Source: Candidatus Cloacimonadota bacterium
Lineage (GTDB): Bacteria; Cloacimonadota; Cloacimonadia; Cloacimonadales; TCS61
Length of the DNA: 44,358 nt
Direction of reading: 5' to 3'
Assembly: GCA_021735645.1 (NCBI GenBank)
Contig: JAIPGP010000021.1
Location: 1 to 44,358, forward strand
The notes beneath the pieces were generated by a model that did not search any database, was not told where the DNA came from, and saw only the letters and a list, made by a program, of their open reading frames with translations. Numbering within the stretch: the first letter of the stretch is position 1; each line of letters opens with the position of its first letter. The position numbers and the translations under genes were made by a program. Shown here piece after piece: positions 25,243-33,279 of this stretch.

Positions 25243-26745
25243 TCAATAACGTGTAAACCACGATATATAAAGCTGTAAATCATCCTCATCATCCCGAAGA
25301 AGAGCATCAGCTCCCAGTTTAAGCCAGTGATGTGCCAGCAACTGCCAGGATATCACGCCCTGCAGTTTATATCTGTTCTCAGGATTACCACCAAACCATT
25401 TGGTTTCTTCATTATCAATATCTGTGATCTCATTCTGATAGTTGATCGACCAGTTATTTCCGGTTTCACCCTGCCGGATAAAGGCAGCCAGGCAATTAAG
25501 TATCATTCTATCAGATAGCTGCAGTTCAAGAGCAGCGGCAATCTGCATCAGATTACTGCCTTCCGGGAAGCCCAGTCCTTTTTTGTCATGCGAATAGCGG
25601 GTATAAATTGATTTGTGCGTATAGAGCCAGGGACGCACCGCAGTAAATTCCAAAGAGAATTTATGTTGCCCGAAATAGAAGGTATTACCAGTCTGCAGAG
25701 CATATTTATTGCCCCACCAGTCTCCGATAATCTCAGATTTTCGCAGTTCGTCCAGCACCAGATTACCATACCAGAATAAATTTTGGGCATACTTCCATTC
25801 CCAGCCGGCAAATATGATCACATTATCATGATCACCCAGATTATGCTCAATTGCCCGGATAAAATTAAAAGGCAGCAGATAACTGATTTCCGCATCATGC
25901 GAGCCATATATAACTTCTTCTCCCAGAAAAAAATGCAGCTTTTGCGACGGAGTCCAGTCAATTTTATGAATCGTGAGGTATTTATCTTCATTGTAGCGGT
26001 AATTTTTATATTCATCGCTGAAATTCACACTGCTGGAATCAGCTGTAAGACTGGCATTCAGCAGTGAAAACCGGAGATCACCGAGCTTGAAATCAAGACT
26101 TATGTAGCCATAATCATTACAGACATCTGAGAGGATAATGCTGCCGGCTATATTACTGCCAATCTCATACTTGCCCCGTCCCAGAGCAGCATCCAGATAG
26201 TTTCCTGTATACAGCAGCTTGCCTCTGATATTATCCAGATAATAAGTATCATTCTGATATTTGAGCCAGCTATCTATTAAAGGTGAATTAGGCAGGACAA
26301 AATCTGAATCGCCACCGAAATGCCCGGCCCAGAACTGAGTATAAAAACTAAGTTTCTCCCCGATGTGACCCTGCATAAGCCACCCATAATGCGTGAAATA
26401 ATAGCTGCTGTCAGTTACCGCTGCATAATCTGCTCCCGCCTGAAGACTGATCTGCAGCCAGATATCCGAGCTGCCAGCCGGCTGATATTGAAAGAAAACG
26501 CCTTCTTCATCAGATCGAGAAATATACCTGCTCAGACTTTTGACAAAATTCCGCCAGCCAGATATTGCCAGATCATATTCCTGAGCAACAGCTTTAGAAG
26601 CTGGAATAATTTCATCTGTATCTTGCAGCCAGGAAAATTTTATTTCATTCCTGCAGGCAGGTGTATTCCAGGACAGGTCTATCTGTCCCAACAAAGGAAA
26701 CAGCATCACCAGCAAAAAAATACCTGTGACCAGTAATCTAAACAT
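25243..26745 (-). CDS. Wzi-like capsule-assembly outer-membrane protein
   Basis: A 500-aa predicted outer-membrane beta-barrel. Signal peptide to about residue 20 (FLLVMLFPLLGQ), then alternating hydrophobic strands with many Trp and Tyr and a final aromatic pair (WFTRY). The region GKLLYTGNYLDAALGRGKYEIG ... SIILSD and the YGYISLDFKLGDLRFSLLNA strand pair resemble the Wzi/Caps_assemb_Wzi family, which anchors capsule to the outer membrane; I judge this by pattern only. GAGGAG precedes the ATG by 5 bp. Co-transcription with the glycosyltransferase downstream fits a surface-polysaccharide job. An unrelated barrel remains possible. Confidence 0.7.
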   Translation of the reverse strand: MFRLLVTGIFLLVMLFPLLGQIDLSWNTPACRNEIKFSWLQDTDEIIPASKAVAQEYDLAISGWRNFVKSLSRYISRSDEEGVFFQYQPAGSSDIWLQISLQAGADYAAVTDSSYYFTHYGWLMQGHIGEKLSFYTQFWAGHFGGDSDFVLPNSPLIDSWLKYQNDTYYLDNIRGKLLYTGNYLDAALGRGKYEIGSNIAGSIILSDVCNDYGYISLDFKLGDLRFSLLNASLTADSSSVNFSDEYKNYRYNEDKYLTIHKIDWTPSQKLHFFLGEEVIYGSHDAEISYLLPFNFIRAIEHNLGDHDNVIIFAGWEWKYAQNLFWYGNLVLDELRKSEIIGDWWGNKYALQTGNTFYFGQHKFSLEFTAVRPWLYTHKSIYTRYSHDKKGLGFPEGSNLMQIAAALELQLSDRMILNCLAAFIRQGETGNNWSINYQNEITDIDNEETKWFGGNPENRYKLQGVISWQLLAHHWLKLGADALLRDDEDDLQLYISWFTRY

Positions 26746-27881
26746 CTAAACTCCTCAATCTCACTTAGTAACTACATAATTTCTTTAAGCACTGCCCTTC
26801 TGTCAAGCATAAGCCTCCGGGCTCTTCTCCTCAAATACACATAAACCCTTTAAAGATATCGAGTTTAGATGATGTACTCATCAGATTGACTTGAGAATCT
26901 GACCCTGAAAAAAGCCCCATCTAAACCAAAAGTCTTATTCTCACACTTCCATTACATTGCCCCAGCTAAGTCAGAAGTTTTGAACGCTACCCCGGATAAG
27001 ACTTCTGGACGTCCTTCCCTCCTGATTCCCAGTCAGTCAAAGTCGCTCAAAACTCCTGTCCCGGGTACGATTCAGAAGTCTTAGCTCACCTTCGTTCCTA
27101 CATTACATTCCTCTGTGTTCTCTGTGGTTAAAAAACTCTTAAATTACATTAATCCGCACAAATCCCCAAAATCCGCGTCATCCATGTTCTATATTCTACC
27201 AACCTTCCCGCATTCCCGCCCCACCTGCGAAATACACCGGCGATGCACGTCTGCTCAGCTAAGTGCCCGTGCAACGCTAACGGTACTCCGGAAGTGTGGC
27301 GCAGGAAACGACCAATTTATAACCATACTACTATAATACTCTTTCTTATCTTATCCGTGTAAATCCCCAAAAATCCGCGTCATCCGTGTTCTATGTTCTA
27401 CCAACCTCACGCATTCCCGCCCCACCTGCGAAATACACCGGCGATGCACGTCTGCTCAGCTAAGTGCCCGTGCAACGCTAACGGTACTCCGGAAGTGTGG
27501 CGCAGGAAACGACCAATTCATCATAAAACTGCTATAATACTCTTTCTTATCTTATCCGCACAAATCCCCAAAATCCGCGTCATCCGTGTTCTATCTTCAG
27601 TCCCGGGTACCATTCAAAATCCTGGCTCACCTTCGTTCCTACATTACATTCCTCTGTGTTCTCTGTGGTTAAAAAACTCTTAAATTGCATTCTCCCACCA
27701 TTCGATTTACCTGTAACTATCATTCTGATGCTATACCCCTGTTTTCTCCAAAATTTACATTTATGTTTCTCTAACACTAACCTCTGTAAAGTCCCTTTTT
27801 TCATAATAATTCACCAGGAAAGGCAAATTTAGTTGACATATAATAATTTTATTAAAAAAGAATCTTGGTCATGGAGTATAT
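26746..27881. other. Gene-free repeat-rich region between divergent operons
   Basis: No credible gene is seen. It contains an inverted repeat (TCAGAAGTTTTGA at 26970-26982 against TCAAAACTCCTGT at 27047-27059), CTCTGTGTT/CTCTGTGGT 9-nt units at 27111 and again at 27651, two full ~201-bp repeat units (27161-27562) and a partial third. The block GTCCCGGGTAC plus the following CTCACCTTCGTTCCTACATT recurs at 27058 and 27599. Promoters for the minus-strand Wzi-like gene and the plus-strand ABC operon must lie at its edges; a TTGACA box is at 27833-27838. Confidence 0.75.
27161..27580. repeat. ~201-bp tandem repeat, two full units plus a partial
   Basis: The anchor AATCCCCAAA recurs at 27161, about 27362 and about 27563, giving a ~201-bp period. 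Each full unit holds ATCCGCGTC/ATCCRTGTT 9-nt words, TTCCCGCCCCACCTGCGAAA-like sequence and a core with CCGGCGATGCACG (27237-27249) opposite CGTGCAACGCTAACGG (27268-27283), which can pair with one bulge as a hairpin. The same unit recurs at 44049-44250. The units are nearly identical in the core and looser in the AT-rich spacer. Confidence 0.9.
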
Positions 27882-28553
27882 ATGGAAACAGTGATCAGAT
27901 TTGAAAATATTGTCAAAGAATATAACATGGGTAAAATTTCCGTACAGGCTTTGCGAGGTGTAACTGCTGAGATACAAAAAGGCGAATTTGTCGCCATTAT
28001 GGGACCTTCCGGTTCGGGTAAATCTACTTTGATGCACATTCTGGGCTGCCTGGACACTGCTACAACTGGCAGTTACTGGCTGGAAGACCAGGAGATCAGC
28101 AAAATGAAGAAGTCAAAACTTTCTGCGATTCGAAATCACAAAATCGGCTTTGTATTTCAAACCTTTAATCTGCTGCCCCATCTGAATATTCGCCGTAATG
28201 TGGAACTGCCTTTAATGTATTCCGGTATGAGTGCTGCCAAAAGAAAAGTCCTGGCAGAAAAAGTGCTGGCTGACGTAGGTCTGGCAGACCGCCTGAAACA
28301 TAAACCCTCGGAGCTTTCCGGCGGACAGAGACAGCGGGTTGCTATTGCCAGAGCTTTAGTGAATACTCCCACTATCCTGCTTGCGGATGAGCCAACCGGC
28401 AATCTGGACACAAATTCCGGTAATGATATCCTCTCCATCTTCTCTGATCTTAACCGGAAGGGCCACACAATCATCATCGTCACACATGATAGTGCCGTCT
28501 CGGAAAGAGCAGACCGCTCCATTAAGATCATTGACGGTCTGATTGTAGAATAA
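27882..28553 (+). CDS. ABC transporter ATPase, MacB/LolD type
   Basis: Cytoplasmic ATPase of a type VII-like (MacB/LolCDE) ABC system, which uses ATP to drive periplasmic work such as lipoprotein release or substrate extrusion. The 223-aa product has Walker A GPSGSGKST (41-49), a Q-loop in FVFQTFNLLPHL, the signature LSGGQRQRVAIARAL (near 145), Walker B ILLADEPTGNLD and the H-loop THD. Such a short, stand-alone ATPase with FQTFNLLP is typical of this branch. GGAG (27873-27876) is 5 bp before the ATG. The permease starts 2 bp after its stop. I give no gene symbol because lolD and macB-type members cannot be told apart by eye. Confidence 0.95.
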   Translation: METVIRFENIVKEYNMGKISVQALRGVTAEIQKGEFVAIMGPSGSGKSTLMHILGCLDTATTGSYWLEDQEISKMKKSKLSAIRNHKIGFVFQTFNLLPHLNIRRNVELPLMYSGMSAAKRKVLAEKVLADVGLADRLKHKPSELSGGQRQRVAIARALVNTPTILLADEPTGNLDTNSGNDILSIFSDLNRKGHTIIIVTHDSAVSERADRSIKIIDGLIVE

Positions 28554-28555
28554 TC

Positions 28556-29782
28556 ATGGCTATCTCACTTAAAGAAAGCATTCAGGTCGGGCTATCTGAT
28601 TTCTGGTCCCGAAAAATCCGCAGTCTGGTTACTGTTCTCGGTATTGTCCTGGGTACAATGTCTGTGATAGTTGTGCTGGCAATGGTGAATGGCATTAATC
28701 AGCAAACACTGTCCTGGATGATGGAACGGGGCGGACTGGCAAAGATCACAGTACACCGCAACTGGGAATATGATGGTGACGGCAATGAACGCGATTATTT
28801 TACTCTCAAAGAATTATTCCATATCCGAGAACTGCTCCCCGAAGCCCAATTCTTTAATCCCGAAACGAATGACTGGGGCAGAATCACCTATAAAGATAAA
28901 TTTTATCGCAACCGCGTTCAGGGTGTAGTGCCGGATTATCAATATATTGAAGAATGGACAGCAGATCGTGGACGCTTCATCAGTGAATTTGATATTGACC
29001 AGAATAATGATGTGATCGTGATAGGCAGTACTATCAAAAATGAGCTATTTGCCAATAATGATCCTATAGGCGAATTTGTGACGTTTAATAACCGCCGGCT
29101 GAAAGTAATTGGCGTTATGAAACACCGCTATCTGAAAAATAATTTTAATGTCGGCAATGATAACTCGCTTGACTACCTGAATAGACGCAGCTTTGTCCCA
29201 ATCAGCACAATGGTTAATAAAATTACCGGTAAAGATGTAATAAATTCTCTGACTCTCAAGGCAAAATCACCCGAAGCCGCTCCTGATCTCGCCGATAAAC
29301 TGGAAAATATACTCCTCAATATCCGACATGGAGAAAATATTTTCAATATTGAGTCCGCTCAGGAAGAAGCTCAGGAAATTGAGAGAAATGCCCAGACTTT
29401 TCGCATGGTATTTTTTCTGATCAGTATTATTTCACTGCTGGTTGCCGGTATTGTGATCATCAATATCATGCTGGCTACCATCCAGGAACGTACCCGGGAA
29501 ATTGGTATCAGACTGGCTGTAGGTGCCCGTAGATTTGATCTTTTTATCCAATTCCTGGTGCAAACTATTCTGGTTACCTTCATTGGTGGCGTTATCGGAG
29601 TTGCTACCGGCTTCTCTATCTTGAATATTGTCAGTAGATATCTGGAATTCCAGCTAATCGCTTATCCCGGTATGGTCATTGCTGCTATAGCAGTCTCCGT
29701 GGGAGTAGGCTTCCTTTCCGGTATTATTCCCGCTATCAAAGCAGCAAACCTGAACCCGGTTACTGCCCTTCGCTATGAATAA
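28556..29782 (+). CDS. ABC transporter permease, MacB/FtsX family
   Basis: Inner-membrane partner of the ATPase just upstream. The 408-aa protein has the expected four-helix plan: one helix after the N-terminus (SLVTVLGIVLGTMSVIVVLA, about 24-43), a ~230-residue periplasmic MacB-PCD-type domain, then three helices in the FtsX domain (near 283-308, 330-355 and 370-395). The motif RTREIGIRLAVGAR in the cytoplasmic loop is characteristic, as is the ending PVTALRYE. This fits a MacB-like half transporter without its own ATPase; no membrane-fusion protein or TolC is nearby. Cargo is unknown; a lipoprotein or envelope role is inference. Confidence 0.93.
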   Translation: MAISLKESIQVGLSDFWSRKIRSLVTVLGIVLGTMSVIVVLAMVNGINQQTLSWMMERGGLAKITVHRNWEYDGDGNERDYFTLKELFHIRELLPEAQFFNPETNDWGRITYKDKFYRNRVQGVVPDYQYIEEWTADRGRFISEFDIDQNNDVIVIGSTIKNELFANNDPIGEFVTFNNRRLKVIGVMKHRYLKNNFNVGNDNSLDYLNRRSFVPISTMVNKITGKDVINSLTLKAKSPEAAPDLADKLENILLNIRHGENIFNIESAQEEAQEIERNAQTFRMVFFLISIISLLVAGIVIINIMLATIQERTREIGIRLAVGARRFDLFIQFLVQTILVTFIGGVIGVATGFSILNIVSRYLEFQLIAYPGMVIAAIAVSVGVGFLSGIIPAIKAANLNPVTALRYE

Positions 29783-29796
29783 ATAAGGAATTGCCC

Positions 29797-30753
29797 ATGT
29801 CTAAATTGCACTCATTCCTTTCCCTGTTTGGTAAAAAATTTCTCAAAGACCGCGTCTTTAACCAGTCAGCATCTCTCACTTTTGTAACACTGCTGGGATT
29901 TGTCCCGTTCCTTATCTTCCTTTTTTTCCTGATTCCTGAGCTGCCTTTCGCTTCCGGTCAATCACTGGAAACCTTTCTTATCTCCATCTTTGTTCCGGAT
30001 TCTGCCCAGCAGATAGGTGAATATATAGCAAAAATCACTACTCAGAAAATATCCTTTAACTTATTTAGTTTCATGCTGCTCATCTTCACGTCTTACTCTC
30101 TTTTCCGTATTATTAATGACACCTTTGATACTATCCTGGGGGCAGCTTCCCAGAAAAATAAAAATTTCTTTGGTGATATCATCAAGTTCTTTGGCATGTG
30201 CGTTGGTGGAGTTCTGCTTCTGCTTATTCTTATCTCTACTTCCTCAGTGCCAATTCTGCTTAAATTCATTGAAATTCCCTTCCTCCAGGGTATTCTCACC
30301 TATATCTCCCCCTTCCTCATCATGTTCGTGATCTTCACTCTCGGCTTCTTCTTTATCCCCACTGTTAAAATCCGCTACAGCTCCATCTTCATCGGTGCCG
30401 GCACTTCCGCCCTGATCTGGATCATCTTTAAATACGCTTTTGACTGGTATATTTATAATCTTACTAATATGCAGATCATCTTCGGCGTTGTCTCTTTTGT
30501 GCCTATCTATCTCTTCTGGATATACGCCAACTGGGTCATTATCCTTTCCGGAGTTGTGCTGGTAGCTATTTTGGATGGCAGACTGCAGATTAATGAATCC
30601 TTACTTCCAAACACCCAGAAAATCCGGATAATAATCGAAAAAGAAGTCAATCAGGATGAAGTGAAAACTCTAACTGATGCCATTGCTACTCCTCAAGACC
30701 TGCAAAAGGCACTTGCAACTTTCCTCAAAGACGAAAACCCTGACTTAGATTAA
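29797..30753 (+). CDS. YihY/UPF0761 family membrane protein
   Basis: A 318-aa integral membrane protein of the family long mislabelled ribonuclease BN; its function is not established. After the N-terminal SASLTFVTLLGFVPFLIFLF helix come about five more hydrophobic segments, including VGGVLLLLILISTSSVPILL and IWIIFKYAFDWYI, then a hydrophilic C-terminal tail of ~60 residues. AAGGAA (29785-29790) is 6 bp before the ATG at 29797; the TTG at 29791 is less likely. It starts 14 bp after the ABC permease, so it probably shares its transcript. The coding strand is strikingly pyrimidine-rich. Confidence 0.88.
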   Translation: MSKLHSFLSLFGKKFLKDRVFNQSASLTFVTLLGFVPFLIFLFFLIPELPFASGQSLETFLISIFVPDSAQQIGEYIAKITTQKISFNLFSFMLLIFTSYSLFRIINDTFDTILGAASQKNKNFFGDIIKFFGMCVGGVLLLLILISTSSVPILLKFIEIPFLQGILTYISPFLIMFVIFTLGFFFIPTVKIRYSSIFIGAGTSALIWIIFKYAFDWYIYNLTNMQIIFGVVSFVPIYLFWIYANWVIILSGVVLVAILDGRLQINESLLPNTQKIRIIIEKEVNQDEVKTLTDAIATPQDLQKALATFLKDENPDLD

Positions 30754-30817
30754 TCACGATTTCAAATAAAAATCAGTTTACAGAAATTTCTGCCTGAAAA
30801 TATTGACTTCGATTTGC

Positions 30818-30911
30818 GGAGACGTGTCCGAGCTGGCTCAAGGAGCACGATTGGAAATCGTGTATATGGTTTATAGCTGTATCCAGGGTTCGAATCCCTG
30901 CGTCTCCGCCA
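30818..30911 (+). tRNA. tRNA-Ser (anticodon GGA)
   Basis: The acceptor arms GGAGACG (30818-30824) and CGTCTCC (30901-30907) pair perfectly and are followed by G and an encoded CCA. The anticodon stem CACGA/TCGTG encloses the loop TTGGAAA with GGA at 30853-30855, reading UCC and UCU. A long variable arm, as expected for serine tRNA, and a standard T arm (GGGTTCGAATCCC) are present. A T-run follows the gene. Confidence 0.97.
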
Positions 30912-30934
30912 TTTTTTTGCTTCTCAGTTTTAGC

Positions 30935-30963
30935 TTGACACATAGTTGAGCTGAAAATATTTG
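30935..30963 (+). promoter_or_regulatory. Candidate promoter of tRNA-Leu
   Basis: A perfect TTGACA (30935-30940), a 17-bp spacer and TATTTG (30958-30963) lie 15 bp before the tRNA-Leu. The placement suits a tRNA promoter; the -10 box matches the consensus only partly. Confidence 0.5.
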
Positions 30964-30978
30964 GATATTCTTGATAGT

Positions 30979-31066
30979 GCAGAAGTGGCGGAATTGGTAG
31001 ACGCGCTAGGTTCAGGGTCTAGTGAGCAATACGCTTGTAGGGGTTCGACTCCCCTCTTCTGCACCA
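30979..31066 (+). tRNA. tRNA-Leu (anticodon CAG)
   Basis: The acceptor arms GCAGAAG (30979-30985) and CTTCTGC (31056-31062) pair, followed by A and an encoded CCA. The anticodon stem CTAGG/TCTAG holds the loop TTCAGGG with CAG at 31013-31015. A long variable arm and the T arm GGGGTTCGACTCCCC confirm a class II leucine tRNA. It ends in a T-run. Confidence 0.97.
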
Positions 31067-31101
31067 TTTTTTTATCCAGCTTTTATGATTAAGACCTTTT
31101 T

Positions 31102-31208
31102 ATGGACACAATGGACTTTTTAGACAATATGGACGTAATGATAATTAAAACACAGCAGGCTTCTGCTTTGATGTCGTCCATTTTGCCCATTTTGTCCATA
31201 TTGTCCAT
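31102..31208. repeat. 9-nt-period two-arm element, ATGGAC / GTCCAT, second copy
   Basis: Left arm units start at 31102, 31111, 31120 and 31129 (ATGGAC, ATGGAC, TTAGAC, ATGGAC). Right arm units start at 31176, 31185, 31194 and 31203 (GTCCAT, GCCCAT, GTCCAT, GTCCAT). All step by 9 nt. The two arms are 41 bp apart and complementary, so the element can fold as a long stem with a loop. It lies between tRNA-Leu and tilS. Confidence 0.92.
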
Positions 31209-31309
31209 GAGTGTAATTTATGGGTCACTAAAACATGAGAGCGTTTTTTTAATTGACACATTTTAAGATAGGCAGTTATAAGCTTCAATATAAAAATAGA
31301 GGCATATTG

Positions 31310-32743
31310 ATGAAGAAAGAGATAGATTTTCTGGTAAAATTTGAGGATTATATTGAAGAGCAGCGGTTGTTCAAACCGAAATCAAGGATACTTGTTGGCT
31401 TCTCAGGCGGAGCGGATTCCACCGCTTTACTGACAGCTCTTTTTCATCTGCGGACTAAATATCAATTCCATCTGCTGGCAGTTCACATAAATTATCATTT
31501 GCGTGGTGAAAATAGTGATTTAGAAGAAAAGGCAATAGTAAAATTCTGTTTTTCCCGCAATATTGCAGTATTAGTGGAGCATTTTGATCCTGCCGGAGAG
31601 AAAGTAAATGAAAATAATCTACGCCAGTTCCGTTTTAACTGTTTCCGTCGTATCTGTCAATCCTATAAAATAGATATGATAGCTTTGGGACATAATCGCA
31701 GTGATCAGGCAGAGACGGTGCTCTACAGGTTATTGCGAGGCAGTTTATTGACGGGGCTGGCGGGTATTCGCGTCCGTAATGGAATGGTGACGCATCCCCT
31801 GCTGCCCTTTTCGCGGCATGAGATTGTCTCATATCTGGAGGCAGAGAATCTGAAGTGGTGCGAGGACATTAGTAATCAGGAAAATGAATTTACCCGCAAT
31901 AAATTGAGGAATGTAGCCATACCCTGGATAAGCGAACACATAAATCCGCGAGTGATCGAAAAAATATCAGCAGCAGCTCCGCTATTGCAGGAAGCAGATG
32001 AGATATTGTGCAGTTCAGCATTGATGCGGATGCGAAGTGTATTAGAAGATAATAATGAAGAAGCGTTTATCCTGAATATTCCTGAACTTCTAAAGATTCG
32101 CTCACTTTTAAGATTCTATATTTACCGTCATCTATTCGGAGAGATAGCTGGCAGTGAGCAGGACTTTTATCAGAGTAATTTTGAGGTAATAGAAGAGGCT
32201 TTACAGCGGAAAGGTAACCGGCAGATACAATTACCTCATAAAGTATATCTGGAAAAAGTATATGACAATCTGAAATTCTATAAGCAAGGTATAATAGAAC
32301 AGAAAGAACCGGACAGTCCGCACGAGATTCCGAGTCTGCGCAGCCGGTTTGCCTATGATGGCTGGCGGATAAGCATGAAGAAATTAAAGAAGCTGCCAGT
32401 AGATCGAGACTTATTTGTAGACAAGAATATCGCTTATCTGGATTTTGATAAATTAGTGTTTCCGCTTATAGTGAGGCATCGCGAAGCAGGTGACCGGTTT
32501 GTGCCTTTTGGTATGAAGCACAGCAAGAAATTAAAAGATTTCTTTATTGATCTAAAAGTGCCGGTGCCGGAAAGAAAACAGAACCTGGTATTTACTGACC
32601 AGGAACAGATATTCTGGGTAGGCAGCCAGCGAATAGACCAGAGATATGCTGTAAGTGAAGAAACAGTGAATATATTGATGATAAAAATAGAAAAGATTCG
32701 CCAGCGTAAAGCTCGTGCTGCAGAGCGAATGAAGAGAAGGTAG
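31310..32743 (+). CDS. tilS: tRNA(Ile)-lysidine synthase
   Basis: Adds lysine to C34 of the tRNA-Ile with anticodon CAU, changing both its charging and its codon reading from AUG to AUA; ATP-dependent and cytoplasmic. The PP-loop SGGADS (32-37 from the chosen start) and the family segments HINYHLRGENSDLEE, LGHNRSDQAETVLYRLLRG and ENEFTRNKLRN are all present. At 477 aa it also has the C-terminal TilS domain (FGMKHSKKLKDFFIDLKVP). I choose the ATG at 31310 because AGAGG (31298-31302) sits 7 bp upstream and the family starts near there; an in-frame start at 31253 adds 19 unlikely residues. It opens the conserved tilS-hpt-ftsH cluster. Confidence 0.95.
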   Translation: MKKEIDFLVKFEDYIEEQRLFKPKSRILVGFSGGADSTALLTALFHLRTKYQFHLLAVHINYHLRGENSDLEEKAIVKFCFSRNIAVLVEHFDPAGEKVNENNLRQFRFNCFRRICQSYKIDMIALGHNRSDQAETVLYRLLRGSLLTGLAGIRVRNGMVTHPLLPFSRHEIVSYLEAENLKWCEDISNQENEFTRNKLRNVAIPWISEHINPRVIEKISAAAPLLQEADEILCSSALMRMRSVLEDNNEEAFILNIPELLKIRSLLRFYIYRHLFGEIAGSEQDFYQSNFEVIEEALQRKGNRQIQLPHKVYLEKVYDNLKFYKQGIIEQKEPDSPHEIPSLRSRFAYDGWRISMKKLKKLPVDRDLFVDKNIAYLDFDKLVFPLIVRHREAGDRFVPFGMKHSKKLKDFFIDLKVPVPERKQNLVFTDQEQIFWVGSQRIDQRYAVSEETVNILMIKIEKIRQRKARAAERMKRR

Positions 32744-32745
32744 TA

Positions 32746-33279
32746 ATGAATTTAGATTTAGAAAGAATCATCATAGATGAGATAGAAATTTCCCGGCGAG
32801 TGAAAGAACTGGGCAGGGACATAACTAAAGAATATCAGGAAAAAGAAACACTGCTGATCTGTATATTACGAGGTGCAGTTTTCTTTTTTGCTGATCTGTG
32901 CCGGGCAATTGATATTCCTATTCTGATGGGATTTGTAAGTTTATCAAGTTATAAAGACGGTACAACCAGCAGCGGGAAAGTAGAGGAGCGTCAAAAACTG
33001 ATGGCAGACGTGAAAGGCAAGCATGTGATACTGGTGGAAGATATCGTTGATACAGGCTTAACCCTGGAGGGCTACGGAGCTAATCTGCTAAGTCGCGGAG
33101 CATTGTCTGTGAAAATATGCGCCTTATTGAAGAAACCTGAGCAGAAACATGATATTGATATAGCCTTTAAGGGCTTTGACATTGAGAATAGATTTGTGGT
33201 AGGTTATGGACTTGATTATGCGGAGCATTATCGCAATTTACCCTATATTGGCATATTAAAGAAGGAGATTTACAGTTGA
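32746..33279 (+). CDS. hpt: Hypoxanthine phosphoribosyltransferase
   Basis: Salvages hypoxanthine (and usually guanine) to the nucleotide monophosphate using PRPP. The 177-aa length is standard. The PRPP-binding motif VILVEDIVDTGLTL occupies residues 94-107, preceded by the flexible-loop segment SLSSYKDGTTSSG and the LRGAVFFFADL strand-helix. The C-terminal VGYGLDYAEHYRNLPYIG is characteristic. It starts 2 bp after tilS, and its TGA overlaps the A of the ftsH start codon. Confidence 0.96.
   Translation: MNLDLERIIIDEIEISRRVKELGRDITKEYQEKETLLICILRGAVFFFADLCRAIDIPILMGFVSLSSYKDGTTSSGKVEERQKLMADVKGKHVILVEDIVDTGLTLEGYGANLLSRGALSVKICALLKKPEQKHDIDIAFKGFDIENRFVVGYGLDYAEHYRNLPYIGILKKEIYS

Noticed and set aside
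26320-26736. 138-codon plus-strand frame opposite the Wzi-like gene
   Set aside because: The minus-strand frame has a signal peptide, barrel-like strands and a good ribosome site; the plus frame has none.
27115-27683. Open frames of 73-96 codons within the repeat block (also at 43966-44225)
   Set aside because: They read through the 201-bp repeat, have no ribosome sites and share peptides only because the DNA is repeated. Better explained as noncoding repeat.
27833-27838. TTGACA box as a promoter for the ABC operon
   Set aside because: No acceptable -10 box is present at 15-19 bp, so it is mentioned only in the region description.
29797-30753. Ribonuclease BN annotation for the YihY-family gene
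   Set aside because: The name is a known misassignment; the protein is an integral membrane protein without nuclease motifs.
19375-31208. CRISPR array as an explanation for the periodic repeats
   Set aside because: The period is 9 nt, there are no 25-35 nt spacers, and no cas genes are seen.
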